Shown: positions 19,267-27,935 of the stretch, piece after piece | Numbering within the stretch: the stretch's first letter is position 1 | Layout: each line of letters begins with the position of its first letter | Assembly (NCBI RefSeq): GCF_041549525.1 | Contig: NZ_CP157456.1 | Location: forward strand, 3,162,001-3,226,000 | Length of the DNA stretch: 64,000 bases | Reading direction: 5' to 3' | DNA from: Paenarthrobacter aurescens | GTDB lineage: Bacteria > Actinomycetota > Actinomycetes > Actinomycetales > Micrococcaceae | Program-made: the position numbers and the translations under genes | Notes under the pieces: model-generated | What the model was told of the DNA's origin: nothing | Database searches by the model: none | The model's input: the letters and a program-made list of their open reading frames with translations, nothing else

Positions 19267-20681
19267 GGCTGCCTCCTCAGGGCCAATTCAAGATCGCGCT
19301 GCATGGAACTGAGCGCGTCCTTGAGTTGACGCTCGTCTCCACTGACAGCCAGGCTTACGTTTTTCATCAGGGCGGTCTCGACGGCGGCCTGCTGGGGTGG
19401 CGCTGGAATGGGACCTGTGGTGGGGAACCTGTCCAGGGTGTCGTAGAAGACCTTCCAGTTACGCGGACCGGTGCCCGCATAGAGCTGCTCGTTGACCATG
19501 GACCGCCGGGCGGGCGTGGTGTTCGGCGTGGGGAACACAATCTGCATGGCTTCTCGGCTGGAGCTGAACTTAACCCATTCCCAGGCGGCGTCCTTGTCCT
19601 TGGCGGTCTTCATGATCGCGTAGCCAGCGGTGCCGAACTGGTGGCGCTGGCTCCTCCACTTCGGGAAGAACTGGACGTCAAAGTCGCTCTCTGTCATCCC
19701 CGCCTCGTGGAGACCTTGGACCCAATAGCCGCCCGCCGGCGTCGTACCTATCCTGTTGGAGGCGAACAGGCCGATCAGTGCGCTGCCGCCGCCTTCCTCA
19801 GGCCGGACACCCAATCCGTCCTTCACGAGTCCGCGGAGGTAGTCGAAGGATTCGAAAACCCTGGGATCATCGGCGTTGGGTTCCAGCCATTGGTAGCCGC
19901 CGGAGCGCAGGCCTCGTGAGGGGTCATTGGCGTAGAAGCCGTCCCACAGCCATTCGCCGCCCGGGGACTTGGTTTCCTTGAGGAAGCTGGTGTCGTTGGC
20001 GTAAAGCCACGGCACCACGCCGCCGAAGAGCCGGTTGGTCCAGTAGTAAGGGGTGAAGTCCTTGGGGTTGGCCTTCTTCATGGCGGCCAGGGTGTTGCGG
20101 AAGTCCGTGTGCGTCCAGTTGTCGGAGGGCCTTCCCAAGCCGGCTTTACTGAGCGCAGTGGTGTTGTAGTACATGTTGGCGGCGTTCCAGTCGATGGGGA
20201 GCTGGAACAGGCTGCCTTTGTACATGAACGCTTCCACCAGGCTGGGGTGGACGTCCGCGAAGTACTCACGCATATGGTCGGCGTCGCGGCGCAGATATTC
20301 ATCCAACGGGTGGGCCAGTTTCTCGGCGAAGAGCTGGGCTCCTTCCGTGGCTACGTACACCACGTCCGGCGGGGTGCCTGCTGCAACCATGGTGAGGATC
20401 TTGGTGAAGAAGTCCTTCCAGTCCACTGCCTGGATCGCCTGGACCTTGACCTTGATTTCGGGGTGGACTTTGGCGAAAGCGTCGATGACCTTCTGGCGGG
20501 CGGCGGCGTCCGCGGCGGTGCCCATGATGGCGATGCTGAGGCTGTTGTCTCCGCGGCCTGGGATATCGGCCCCTGTCAGGCGCGGCCACGATGCCGCGGT
20601 GACTCCAACAATTCCTGCGCCGAGGGCTGTGAGGGCACTTCTACGTGTGAATTCACGCAAAGCTCCATTGGTTCCCGACAT
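19263..20681 (-). CDS. carbohydrate ABC transporter solute-binding protein, Tat-type signal
   Basis: Extracellular sugar-binding protein of 472 residues (ATG 20681; an upstream in-frame start adds seven residues). The N terminus has FTRRSALTALGAG, a twin-arginine-like signal, but no lipobox cysteine, which is unusual for a Gram-positive binding protein that must stay near the membrane. Family features include the opening LSIAIMGTAADAAARQ and GTPPDVVYV. It is the first gene of the operon and is preceded by two LacI operators. Confidence 0.88.
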   Translation of the reverse strand: MSGTNGALREFTRRSALTALGAGIVGVTAASWPRLTGADIPGRGDNSLSIAIMGTAADAAARQKVIDAFAKVHPEIKVKVQAIQAVDWKDFFTKILTMVAAGTPPDVVYVATEGAQLFAEKLAHPLDEYLRRDADHMREYFADVHPSLVEAFMYKGSLFQLPIDWNAANMYYNTTALSKAGLGRPSDNWTHTDFRNTLAAMKKANPKDFTPYYWTNRLFGGVVPWLYANDTSFLKETKSPGGEWLWDGFYANDPSRGLRSGGYQWLEPNADDPRVFESFDYLRGLVKDGLGVRPEEGGGSALIGLFASNRIGTTPAGGYWVQGLHEAGMTESDFDVQFFPKWRSQRHQFGTAGYAIMKTAKDKDAAWEWVKFSSSREAMQIVFPTPNTTPARRSMVNEQLYAGTGPRNWKVFYDTLDRFPTTGPIPAPPQQAAVETALMKNVSLAVSGDERQLKDALSSMQRDLELALRRQP

Positions 20682-20694
20682 GTAGATTTCCTTC

Positions 20695-20742
20695 CCTAAC
20701 ACGTGTTAGGAAGCCTAAGCCTGCCACCTAACACGTGTCAAG
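20695..20742. promoter_or_regulatory. paired LacI-type operators of the fructoside operon
   Basis: Operator 1 is the perfect 16-bp palindrome CCTAACACGTGTTAGG (20695-20710), 14 bp upstream of the binding-protein start. Operator 2, CCTAACACGTGTCAAG (20727-20742), differs at two positions. The centres are 32 bp apart, about three helical turns, so two repressor dimers could bind the same DNA face. Confidence 0.85.
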
Positions 20743-20836
20743 CGTCACAGGAATGTTGCCGAGGTCTCACATTTGCCCGCCACGCTCAAGCCCGGCTCAC
20801 ACCGGCCTTCCAGAGAACTGTGGCAGTCTAGTCAGA

Positions 20837-21745
20837 ATGAGTTCCCAGCAATTCCGCACCAGCGGGAGGTCGAGCAAACGGCCGCTTCAAGGACGCGACG
20901 CAGGCAGCGGCACAGGCTTTCTGTTCTGCCTCGCCACGATTGCCAGCGCCATCGGCTTGGCCGCAACGTACTACTTCTTTGTGCGGACCACTGCAGGCCA
21001 GTTCATCGACGAGTCCGCGCTGGTTGAAGCCACAGAGTTGGGCGGCACAGCGGGCAGGGCCTCCACTGAATTCCTGGACATGCTTCCCATGTTGTCGCTG
21101 GCCGTCGCAGCCATCATGGTGCTTTTTGTCACCGTAGCCCGCCGGCGCTGGACCGCCGCCGGAATCGCCGTGGCAGCCTGCATCGCCGCCAATGCCGCAA
21201 CACAAATCCTCAAGCTACTCATTCCGGACAGGCCCGACCGCGGCGTCCAAACCCTGGAACTGAACTCACTCCCCTCCGGACACACCACGCTTGCAGCATC
21301 CGCCGCGGCCGCAGTGTTCCTCATGGTTTCTCCCCGCTGGCGCCCCCTTGCCGGCTTCCTTGGCAGCACCTTCGCCGTGGCCACCGGCGTTTCCACGCTC
21401 ATCAACCAGTGGCACCGCCCGGCAGACGTCGTGGCAGCATTCCTGGTGGTGGCTGCCGTGATGCTCCCAGCCGGCTGGCTCATCCTCCGCACCGGCAACA
21501 GCTGGAATGTGTGGAAAGGGTACGGCGAACACTGGGCCTCTTCGCGCCTCTGGGTGTGGCTTACCTTTGTGGCACTGGTGATCGCGGTCCTCGTTGCGGG
21601 CTACTCGCTCATGCAGGTCCCAGGCCTCAGCACCGACAGCACCATCGACTACTTCTGGGCCGGCACCGCATTCATTGTCATTGCCGGATACCTCTCCGCG
21701 CTTGGCGGCACCTGGCTGTTTGGGTTGGCTGCGCGCAAGGGCTAA
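20837..21745 (+). CDS. PAP2 superfamily membrane phosphatase
   Basis: A 302-residue integral membrane protein starting at ATG 20837. The three phosphatase signatures are readable: KLLIPDRPDRG, the PSGHTT catalytic histidine motif, and INQWHRPADV. It likely dephosphorylates a lipid phosphate such as phosphatidic acid or undecaprenyl diphosphate at the outer face of the membrane. About six hydrophobic segments are visible. It is monocistronic, with repeat DNA directly behind it. The exact substrate cannot be read. Confidence 0.88.
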   Translation: MSSQQFRTSGRSSKRPLQGRDAGSGTGFLFCLATIASAIGLAATYYFFVRTTAGQFIDESALVEATELGGTAGRASTEFLDMLPMLSLAVAAIMVLFVTVARRRWTAAGIAVAACIAANAATQILKLLIPDRPDRGVQTLELNSLPSGHTTLAASAAAAVFLMVSPRWRPLAGFLGSTFAVATGVSTLINQWHRPADVVAAFLVVAAVMLPAGWLILRTGNSWNVWKGYGEHWASSRLWVWLTFVALVIAVLVAGYSLMQVPGLSTDSTIDYFWAGTAFIVIAGYLSALGGTWLFGLAARKG

Positions 21746-21887
21746 ACGCGGGCTGGCGGGGTGCAACGTTCGGCGCACCCGTTTCCGCCCCACGCACCAC
21801 TAACGCGACGGCGGCGCACCCGTTTCCGACCCACGCACCAGAGGTTACGGGTGCGAAGGGCGCAAAAGGGTGCGCAACCCCGGAAGC
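21746..21887. repeat. single degenerate unit of the dispersed GCACCAGAGGTTACGGG repeat
   Basis: This gap between two convergent genes contains GCGACGGCGGCGCACCC followed by GCACCAGAGGTTACGGG and GTGCGAAGGGCGC. The same elements, in the same order, form the 161-bp units at 7.1-7.9 kb. I see no terminator apart from this. Confidence 0.7.
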
Positions 21888-22160
21888 TTAGTCCGCCGGC
21901 CCCACGGAGTCGAAGAACCTGGGCTCTTCCGAGGGAGCAGATCCGCGGGCATGCGCCTGCTCCCGGATGAAGTGACGGTCCTCATCCGTAAGGTGCGTGC
22001 CACCGTGACCGTCCACGGCCTCGCTCTCCCCCGTTTCGCCATTGATGATCGCCGTGACGGTGCGCGGCACAATCATGGTTCCCGGGTTGTCGATCAGCCA
22101 TTGCTGCGTGGCCGGAGAAAGCTGGTCCCAGAATTCTTTGATGTGCACAACGATCAGCAC
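21888..22160 (-). CDS. small conserved hypothetical protein
   Basis: A 90-residue acidic soluble protein beginning MLIVVHIKEFWDQLSP. It has a WLIDNPGTMIVPRTVTAIIN segment and a charged C-terminal helix with LTDEDRHFIREQA. The composition and codon use are coding-like, and it stops next to repeat DNA. I recall similar small proteins of unknown function in Arthrobacter, but no function can be assigned. No signal peptide or membrane helix is present. Confidence 0.65.
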   Translation of the reverse strand: MLIVVHIKEFWDQLSPATQQWLIDNPGTMIVPRTVTAIINGETGESEAVDGHGGTHLTDEDRHFIREQAHARGSAPSEEPRFFDSVGPAD

Positions 22161-22382
22161 TGCCCTTCATTGGTGGGGGTGGATTCGCAAGATGCGGCAT
22201 GTGTGCGCCGGGTGAAAACTCGGGTATTCGGAGTAGCCGTTCTTCTTCAAGGCTACGCCCGGACCTCCCCATAACAACACGGTTGTTCCAACCTTTTCTG
22301 AGGATGACGTCGACCCTCAACTCTTCATGCGTTACAGTTAATCCAATCGATGGATAAAGAGTGGCTAATGTCAGGAGATTCC

Positions 22383-23738
22383 ATGTCGTCAACTTTCACT
22401 TCCGCCTCGCGCAGAGGCGCCAGTCCGCGTGCTGCTGTCCCCGCTTCCCGCGATCTTGTGGTGGACTTCATCCGCGTTGCCTGCATGTTTGCTGTGGTGG
22501 CCGTTCACCTGCTCATGATGGGAATCAGCGTTGACGAATCCGGCATTGGCGTAGGCAATCCCCTCACGTCCCTGAGCTGGTTTGCCCAGGGCACCTGGTT
22601 TGGGCAGGTCATGCCGTTGTTCTTCATCGTGGGCGGTTTCGCTTCGCTCACTTCGTGGCGGAGCCTGCAGCGCAAAGGCGGCGACGGCGGCGACTACCTG
22701 AGGAACCGGGTGCTGCGGTTGGTCAGGCCCACAGTGGCCCTTTACATCTTCCTCGCCATTGCCCTGTGGAGTGCGACGGCGGCTGGCGTGCCCGTCGATC
22801 TGCTCGCCGTTATCGCTGCGGGCGCCGGAGTTCAGCTATGGTTCCTCGCCGCGTACCTCATCTGCCAGGCAATGGTTCCCACCATGTCCAGGTTCCATGA
22901 GGCAGCGCCGTACCGGACCCTTGCAGCGCTGGCCGCGGGCGCCGTCGTCGTTGATGTTCTTCGCCTGGGTTTGGAGCGCAACCCTTGGGGTTTCGACTCG
23001 AACCCGATTGGTCTGCTGAACATGGTGTTCGTGTGGGGCCTCCTGCAACAGCTTGGGTTCTTCTACGCCGATGGGTTCTTTGACCGTTTCGCCAAGTGGA
23101 AGCTCGTTCTGGCCGCTGCCGGGTGTTACGCCGTGATGGTTCCGCTCACTCACGCCGGGCCGTATCCGGTTGACATGCTGACCAGCCAGAACCCGCCCAT
23201 GTTTCCGCTGATCCTGGTGGGACTGGCGCACATTTTGTTGGTGAAGGCCGCGTACCCGGTGCTGCAGCGATGCGTCCAGGTTGGCTGGGTGCAGAAGGTG
23301 ATGTTCGTGGTGGGCAGCCGGGCCATGACCATCTACTTGTGGCACCTGCCCTTGATCATTGCCATGTTTGGCATTGCGTTGGTCCTCCGCCTGCCGTTCC
23401 CCGAGCCTGCCGGCACCGAGTGGTGGCTCAGCCGGCCCCTGTTTTATGTAGCAGTCTGGGCCCTGGTGCTGCTGGTTTCCACCCCGCTGGTCCGGCTGGA
23501 ACTTGCCAGCACCGCGCTGGCACCGGGTGCGGTCCGGCCCGCCATGTGGCGCATCGTCCTCGGAACCGTGTTGGCCATCATTCCGCCGTTCGTGGTGATG
23601 AGGTCGGCTCTGGATGTTGGGAACGCAACGTGGGGGTTGGTGCTCTTGGTGATCGCCGTGGCATTGGTGTCCGGGAAGGTTCCGGACCGGGCGTGGAAGA
23701 CGCCCCGGGTTGTTGCGCCGGGGTCCGTGGCTTCCTGA
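22383..23738 (+). CDS. acyltransferase 3 family membrane protein
   Basis: A 451-residue polytopic membrane protein. ATG 22383 is chosen because AGGAG lies 5 nt before it; an in-frame ATG at 22350 lacks such a site. It has about ten membrane segments and the acyltransferase-3 opening DLVVDFIRVACMFAVVAVHL with its catalytic-type histidine. Such proteins O-acylate cell-surface carbohydrates. It stands alone, convergent with the MFS gene 13 bp away, so the acceptor is not suggested by context. Confidence 0.85.
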   Translation: MSSTFTSASRRGASPRAAVPASRDLVVDFIRVACMFAVVAVHLLMMGISVDESGIGVGNPLTSLSWFAQGTWFGQVMPLFFIVGGFASLTSWRSLQRKGGDGGDYLRNRVLRLVRPTVALYIFLAIALWSATAAGVPVDLLAVIAAGAGVQLWFLAAYLICQAMVPTMSRFHEAAPYRTLAALAAGAVVVDVLRLGLERNPWGFDSNPIGLLNMVFVWGLLQQLGFFYADGFFDRFAKWKLVLAAAGCYAVMVPLTHAGPYPVDMLTSQNPPMFPLILVGLAHILLVKAAYPVLQRCVQVGWVQKVMFVVGSRAMTIYLWHLPLIIAMFGIALVLRLPFPEPAGTEWWLSRPLFYVAVWALVLLVSTPLVRLELASTALAPGAVRPAMWRIVLGTVLAIIPPFVVMRSALDVGNATWGLVLLVIAVALVSGKVPDRAWKTPRVVAPGSVAS

Positions 23739-23751
23739 GAGCAAACAAGTG

Positions 23752-24969
23752 CTAGTAGTTGCGCCGATGCTTCAGCCGCGGAATGGCGACGGCGAACACC
23801 GCTGCCGCCGCGAACCCCAGTACGCCTGTGGCCCAGACGCCGGCCGACAACGAGAATGCAGCCGTTAACCCGGAGAGCAGCACTGGTCCTCCCGTGCCAC
23901 CCGAGTCCGCCATGAATCGCCAGATCCCCAGAAAGTGGCTCCGCCCGTTGTCCGGCGAGAAGTCAGCACCGAGCGTCATGATCAGCCCGGAACTGATGCC
24001 GTTGCCGAATCCGATGAGCAAAGCAACCAGAAGGAGCGGGACGAATCCGGCGGTGAACGGAACCAGAATCAGAGCGCTACCCATGATCAACGTTGACGGG
24101 ATGGCAACCCACTGACGCCCCTTCCTGTCCATGAGTTTCCCGGCAGGGTAAAACACCAGCATGTCGATCGCTCCGGACAAGCCGAAAATCAGCGAAGCGT
24201 GGGTGGCGTCGAGTCCCAGATGATCGGCCCACAACGGGATGACAACCTGCCTCGATGCCCGCAGGGCACTGAGCAGGAGAATGCCGAAGCCCACCGTCAG
24301 GAACACCCCGGCATGGGAAACCGCCACGCTCCGCAGGGTGGACGCCGGGGGCCGGGGACCGCCGTCGGACGTTCCGGGGGCCACCAGGTCCGGGATGGTG
24401 AGCGACAAAACAGCCGCGGCCATCATGCCGCCAAACCCCACCCAATAAGCACCGCTGATGCCGGCGAACTGCATCACGCCTGCGCCCACGAAGGGCCCTA
24501 TGAACAGGCCTATCCGGGTAACACCGCCCAGGGTTGAGAGGGCTCGCGCGCGGAACATGACGGGCACGGCCTCGGTGAGGAACTTCTGCCGGGCAAGGTT
24601 GAAGACGCTGGCCGACATTCCCACCAGGGTCATGGAGGCGGCCAGCAACCACAGTCCATGTTCCATTTGCGGGGCGAACGCTGCCGCACCAAGGGCAATG
24701 GCACCCACGGCTCCGGCCCCCACAATGGACCATCGCTCACCGAATTTCTCCGTGATGATCGACGCCGGGATGTTGAACAACCAGGAGCCCAAACCGATCA
24801 GCGTCACGATCAATGCCGATACGGCCACCGATGCGCCAAGGTCGCGTGCTGAGAGCGCAATGACCGGGAGGACAGCACCCTCCCCGATACAGAAGAGCAC
24901 AGCTGGCCCGAATGCCGGTAGCGCTACGCTGCGGAGGCTGAAGTTCTTGTCTGCTTGGGTGGTGGTCAT
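23752..24969 (-). CDS. MFS transporter
   Basis: A 405-residue major-facilitator protein (start MTTTQADKNF; an ATG three codons upstream is possible). About twelve hydrophobic segments are visible, with a conserved-type loop RARALSTLGGVTRIG between helices 4 and 5 and LMDRKGRQW after helix 8. It looks like a drug- or metabolite-efflux member of the family. Its promoter side faces the repeat array at 25 kb. No regulator adjoins it and the substrate is unknown. Confidence 0.88.
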   Translation of the reverse strand: MTTTQADKNFSLRSVALPAFGPAVLFCIGEGAVLPVIALSARDLGASVAVSALIVTLIGLGSWLFNIPASIITEKFGERWSIVGAGAVGAIALGAAAFAPQMEHGLWLLAASMTLVGMSASVFNLARQKFLTEAVPVMFRARALSTLGGVTRIGLFIGPFVGAGVMQFAGISGAYWVGFGGMMAAAVLSLTIPDLVAPGTSDGGPRPPASTLRSVAVSHAGVFLTVGFGILLLSALRASRQVVIPLWADHLGLDATHASLIFGLSGAIDMLVFYPAGKLMDRKGRQWVAIPSTLIMGSALILVPFTAGFVPLLLVALLIGFGNGISSGLIMTLGADFSPDNGRSHFLGIWRFMADSGGTGGPVLLSGLTAAFSLSAGVWATGVLGFAAAAVFAVAIPRLKHRRNY

Positions 24970-25039
24970 CCCTTTCATCCTATGACCGCCCTCGAGTGGT
25001 GGCGGGCGGTATGACGGTTCATGATTCTTGTCTGGGGTT

Positions 25040-25725
25040 TCTCTTTTCTGCGGTGCGCCCTTTTCCGCCTCGTGCTCCGTTTGTGGATGTGGATCGCACC
25101 CTTTCGCGCCATTCGCACCAGAGGTTACGGGGGCGATCGGCGGGTACGGGAGCGGCGGAGCTCGGGATCGGTCAATGAGGCGGTGCGCTCTGGCATGGGG
25201 CGTGTATTGGTGGGCTGGGCGTGTCTCGCGATCCCGTCGCGCACCCTTTTCCGCCTCGCGCTCCCCTCACGGTTCCGGGCCGCACCCTTTCGCGCCATTC
25301 GCACCAGAGGTTACCGGGGCGATCGGCGGGTACGGGCGCGGCGGAGCTCGGGATCGGTCAATGAGACGGTGCGCTCTGGCATGGGGCGTGTATCGGCGGG
25401 CTGGGCGTGTTTCGCGATCCCGTTGGGCACCCTTTTCCGCCTAGCGCTCCCCTCACGGTTCCGGATCGCACCCTTTCGCGCCATTCGCACCAGAGGTTAC
25501 GGGGGGGGGCGATCGGCGGGTACGGGAGCGGCGGAGCTCGGGATCGCTCAATGAGACGGTGCGCTCCGGCATGGGGCGTGTGTTGGTGGTCTGGGCGTGT
25601 TTCGCGATCCCGTTGAGCACCCTTTCCCGCCTAGCGCTCCCCAAACGGTTCCGGATCGCACCCTTTCGCGCCATTCGCACCAGTAGTTACGGGAGCCATC
25701 GGCGGGTACGGGAGCGGAGGTTTGC
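25040..25725. repeat. four tandem copies of a 186-bp repeat
   Basis: CATTCGCACCAGAGGTTAC begins at 25111, 25296 and 25482, with a variant at 25672 (CAGTAGTTAC), giving periods of 185-190 bp. Each unit also has CTTTCGCGCCATT, GCGATCGGCGGGTACGGG and GCGGAGCTCGGGATCG. The third unit carries an extra G run. The core is shared with the repeats at 7.1 and 21.75 kb. The remaining gap (24979-25863) holds the likely MFS promoter and a terminator. Confidence 0.85.
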
Positions 25726-25798
25726 TTGAACTGGGCCGCCCCTGCAGGGCGCGGGTGTTTGAGATCTGCGGGTTGGCGAGGGGCGGATGATGCTCGCA

Positions 25799-25834
25799 GT
25801 TGTTGCGGCTCCGGAAAGCCGGAGCCGCAACAAC
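25799..25834 (-). terminator. 16-bp perfect-stem hairpin after the surface-protein gene
   Basis: GTTGTTGCGGCTCCGG and CCGGAGCCGCAACAAC are exact reverse complements around a 4-nt loop, 30 bp past the stop of the gene at 25864. It is probably an intrinsic terminator, although no T tract is obvious. Confidence 0.7.
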
Positions 25835-25863
25835 TACATGCGAAGTGAGATTACTTCCTTGGC

Positions 25864-27837
25864 CTAGCGACGGTTAGTTGCTGCCTTGCGGCGACCGACC
25901 AATGCAAGCACGAGCCCCATCAGGAGCAGGCCCCCTGCCAAAAGGATCCACTGACCGTTCAGACCGGTGTTGGCCAGCGTGTTGGCACTTACGACGGCGG
26001 TGGAGGCTGCCGCGGTCCATGCACCTTGCGTGGCACCCTGGGCCGTTACGTTGCTGGCTTGCGTGCTGGCGCCGGTGTTGGTCATGCCCGCTGCAGGCTG
26101 GTTAGCAGCCGGCGAGTTCACAACAGGCGGGTTCACAACCGGCGGGTTCACAACAGGCGGGTTCACAACCGGAGGATTCACAACAGGCGGGTTCACAACC
26201 GGAGGATTCACAACAGGCGGGTTCACAACCGGAGGATTCACAACAGGCGGGTTCACAACCGGCGGGTTCACCGTCGAGGTAGATCCCCCACCAATTCCAA
26301 CCGAGGTGGAGCCCAGGCTGATCGGAGCCGTGATGGGGATGATCAGCTGCGTGCCTGAAAGGATTCCGTCGTTACCGGTGGTGGTGCTGCCGGACGTTGA
26401 GCCACCCGGAGCAGTACCGCCCGCGGTGCCAGTGTTCGTAGCCGAGGAATCACCCAACAGACCAGCCGAGGTGGAACCCAAGCTGATCGGAGCAGTAATC
26501 GGAGCAACAACCTGCGTACCCGAACCAACACCATCCGAACCGTTGGTGCTGCTGCCGGACGTTGAGCCACCCGGAGCAGAACCACCAGCGGTGCCAGTGT
26601 TCGTAGCCGAGGAATCACCCAACAAACCAGCCGAGGTGGAACCCAAGCTAATCGGAGCAGTAATCGGAGCAACAACCTGCGTACCCGAACCAACACCATC
26701 CGAACCGTTGGTGCTGCCACCCGACGTTGAACCAGCCGGAGCAGAACCACCAGCGGTGCCAGTGTTCGTAGCCGAGGAATCACCCAACAAACCAGCCGAG
26801 GTGGAACCCAAGCTAATCGGAGCGGTAATCGGAGCAACAACCTGCGTACCCGAACCAACACCATCCGAACCCGAAGTGCTGCCACCCGACGTTGAACCAG
26901 CCGGAGCAGAACCACCAGCGGTGCCAGTGTTCGTAGCCGAGGAATCACCCAACAAACCAGCCGAGGTGGAACCCAAGCTAATCGGAGCAGTAATCGGAGC
27001 AAGAACCTGCGTACCCGAACCAACGCCATCCGAACCGGAAGTGGAAGCACCCGAAGCAGAAGGAGCGGAAGGAGCAGTCCCACCGGTGGTACCCGTGCCG
27101 GACGTACCTGTGCCGGATGTGGCGGAGGAGTCCCCGCCCACACCCACGGCAGTGGCTCCGATGTTAACAGGGACCGAAATCGGAGCCACTACCTGAGCGC
27201 CGGACGCGATACCTTCTCCCCCCGACGTCGTTGCCTGCGCCGGAGCCGGGGCCGCTGCAGGAGCTGAGCCCTGGGCCGGAGCAGGAGTTGAGGATGTTGC
27301 AGCCGAGTCGCCCAGCACTCCCGCGGAAGTGGATCCAACAGTGATAGGAATCGTCACCGGGGCAACAACTTGGGTTCCGGAGGCGATGCCGTCGGAGCCG
27401 CTGGTGCCGGCCGCAGGCGCTGGAGCCGCGGGTGCGGCAGGTGCGGCTGAGCTCGCCGCAGTGGAGCCCCCCAGCAGACCCACTGACGACGAGCCCAGGT
27501 TTATGGGCACCGTTACCGGAGCAACTATCTGCGTTCCGGATCCGATGCCGTTGGATCCATTGGTGCTGGCAGCCGGAGCCGCGCTGGCAGCCTGAGCCGT
27601 GCCCGAACCTGCAGCAGGTGCCGGCGCGGACGTCGTAGCTGCTGAATCCCCCAACAGTCCAAGCGATGTGCCTCCGAGGCTGATCGGCGCTGTTACTGGC
27701 GCAACCACCTGCGTGCCGGAAAGGAGTCCATCCTTGCCGCTGGTGGTGTCCGCGGCGTTTGCCGCAGTCGCGCTGAGGACAATCATGCCCCCGGCAAAGC
27801 ATGTGCCAATGAGGCACTTGCGTATGGTGGTGTTCAT
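25864..27837 (-). CDS. secreted surface protein with nine chaplin-like repeats and LAxTG sorting signal
   Basis: A 657-residue cell-wall protein. It begins with a Sec signal peptide (cleavage near residue 29, ANAAD). Nine repeats follow, each DGxxSGTQVVAPITAPISLG plus STSAGLLGDSSAT with a Ser/Gly/Thr/Ala/Pro linker. Units 5-8 are almost identical at 55 residues. Ten NPPVV pentapeptides span a stiff stalk. The C terminus is LANTG, a hydrophobic helix and RRKAATNRR, a sorting signal of the LAxTG kind used by class E sortases. The repeat core resembles the chaplin domain (SGN-VQVPV-PVNV-GLL) but has no cysteines. An adhesive or hydrophobic coat role is inference. Confidence 0.85.
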   Translation of the reverse strand: MNTTIRKCLIGTCFAGGMIVLSATAANAADTTSGKDGLLSGTQVVAPVTAPISLGGTSLGLLGDSAATTSAPAPAAGSGTAQAASAAPAASTNGSNGIGSGTQIVAPVTVPINLGSSSVGLLGGSTAASSAAPAAPAAPAPAAGTSGSDGIASGTQVVAPVTIPITVGSTSAGVLGDSAATSSTPAPAQGSAPAAAPAPAQATTSGGEGIASGAQVVAPISVPVNIGATAVGVGGDSSATSGTGTSGTGTTGGTAPSAPSASGASTSGSDGVGSGTQVLAPITAPISLGSTSAGLLGDSSATNTGTAGGSAPAGSTSGGSTSGSDGVGSGTQVVAPITAPISLGSTSAGLLGDSSATNTGTAGGSAPAGSTSGGSTNGSDGVGSGTQVVAPITAPISLGSTSAGLLGDSSATNTGTAGGSAPGGSTSGSSTNGSDGVGSGTQVVAPITAPISLGSTSAGLLGDSSATNTGTAGGTAPGGSTSGSTTTGNDGILSGTQLIIPITAPISLGSTSVGIGGGSTSTVNPPVVNPPVVNPPVVNPPVVNPPVVNPPVVNPPVVNPPVVNPPVVNPPVVNSPAANQPAAGMTNTGASTQASNVTAQGATQGAWTAAASTAVVSANTLANTGLNGQWILLAGGLLLMGLVLALVGRRKAATNRR

Positions 27838-27935
27838 TGTGGTTCTCTCCTGAAGACGTTGTTCCCATGGGCGTCCGAGTGACGGATCGCCTGAATGACC
27901 GTCTGCCGCGAAGAGCTGCGCGGCTGGCTGGGGAA

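Noticed and set aside
25967..27196. 409-residue open frame opposite the repeat surface protein
   Set aside because: It is a mirror of the repeats, has no start signal, and the minus-strand frame has signal peptide and sorting signal.
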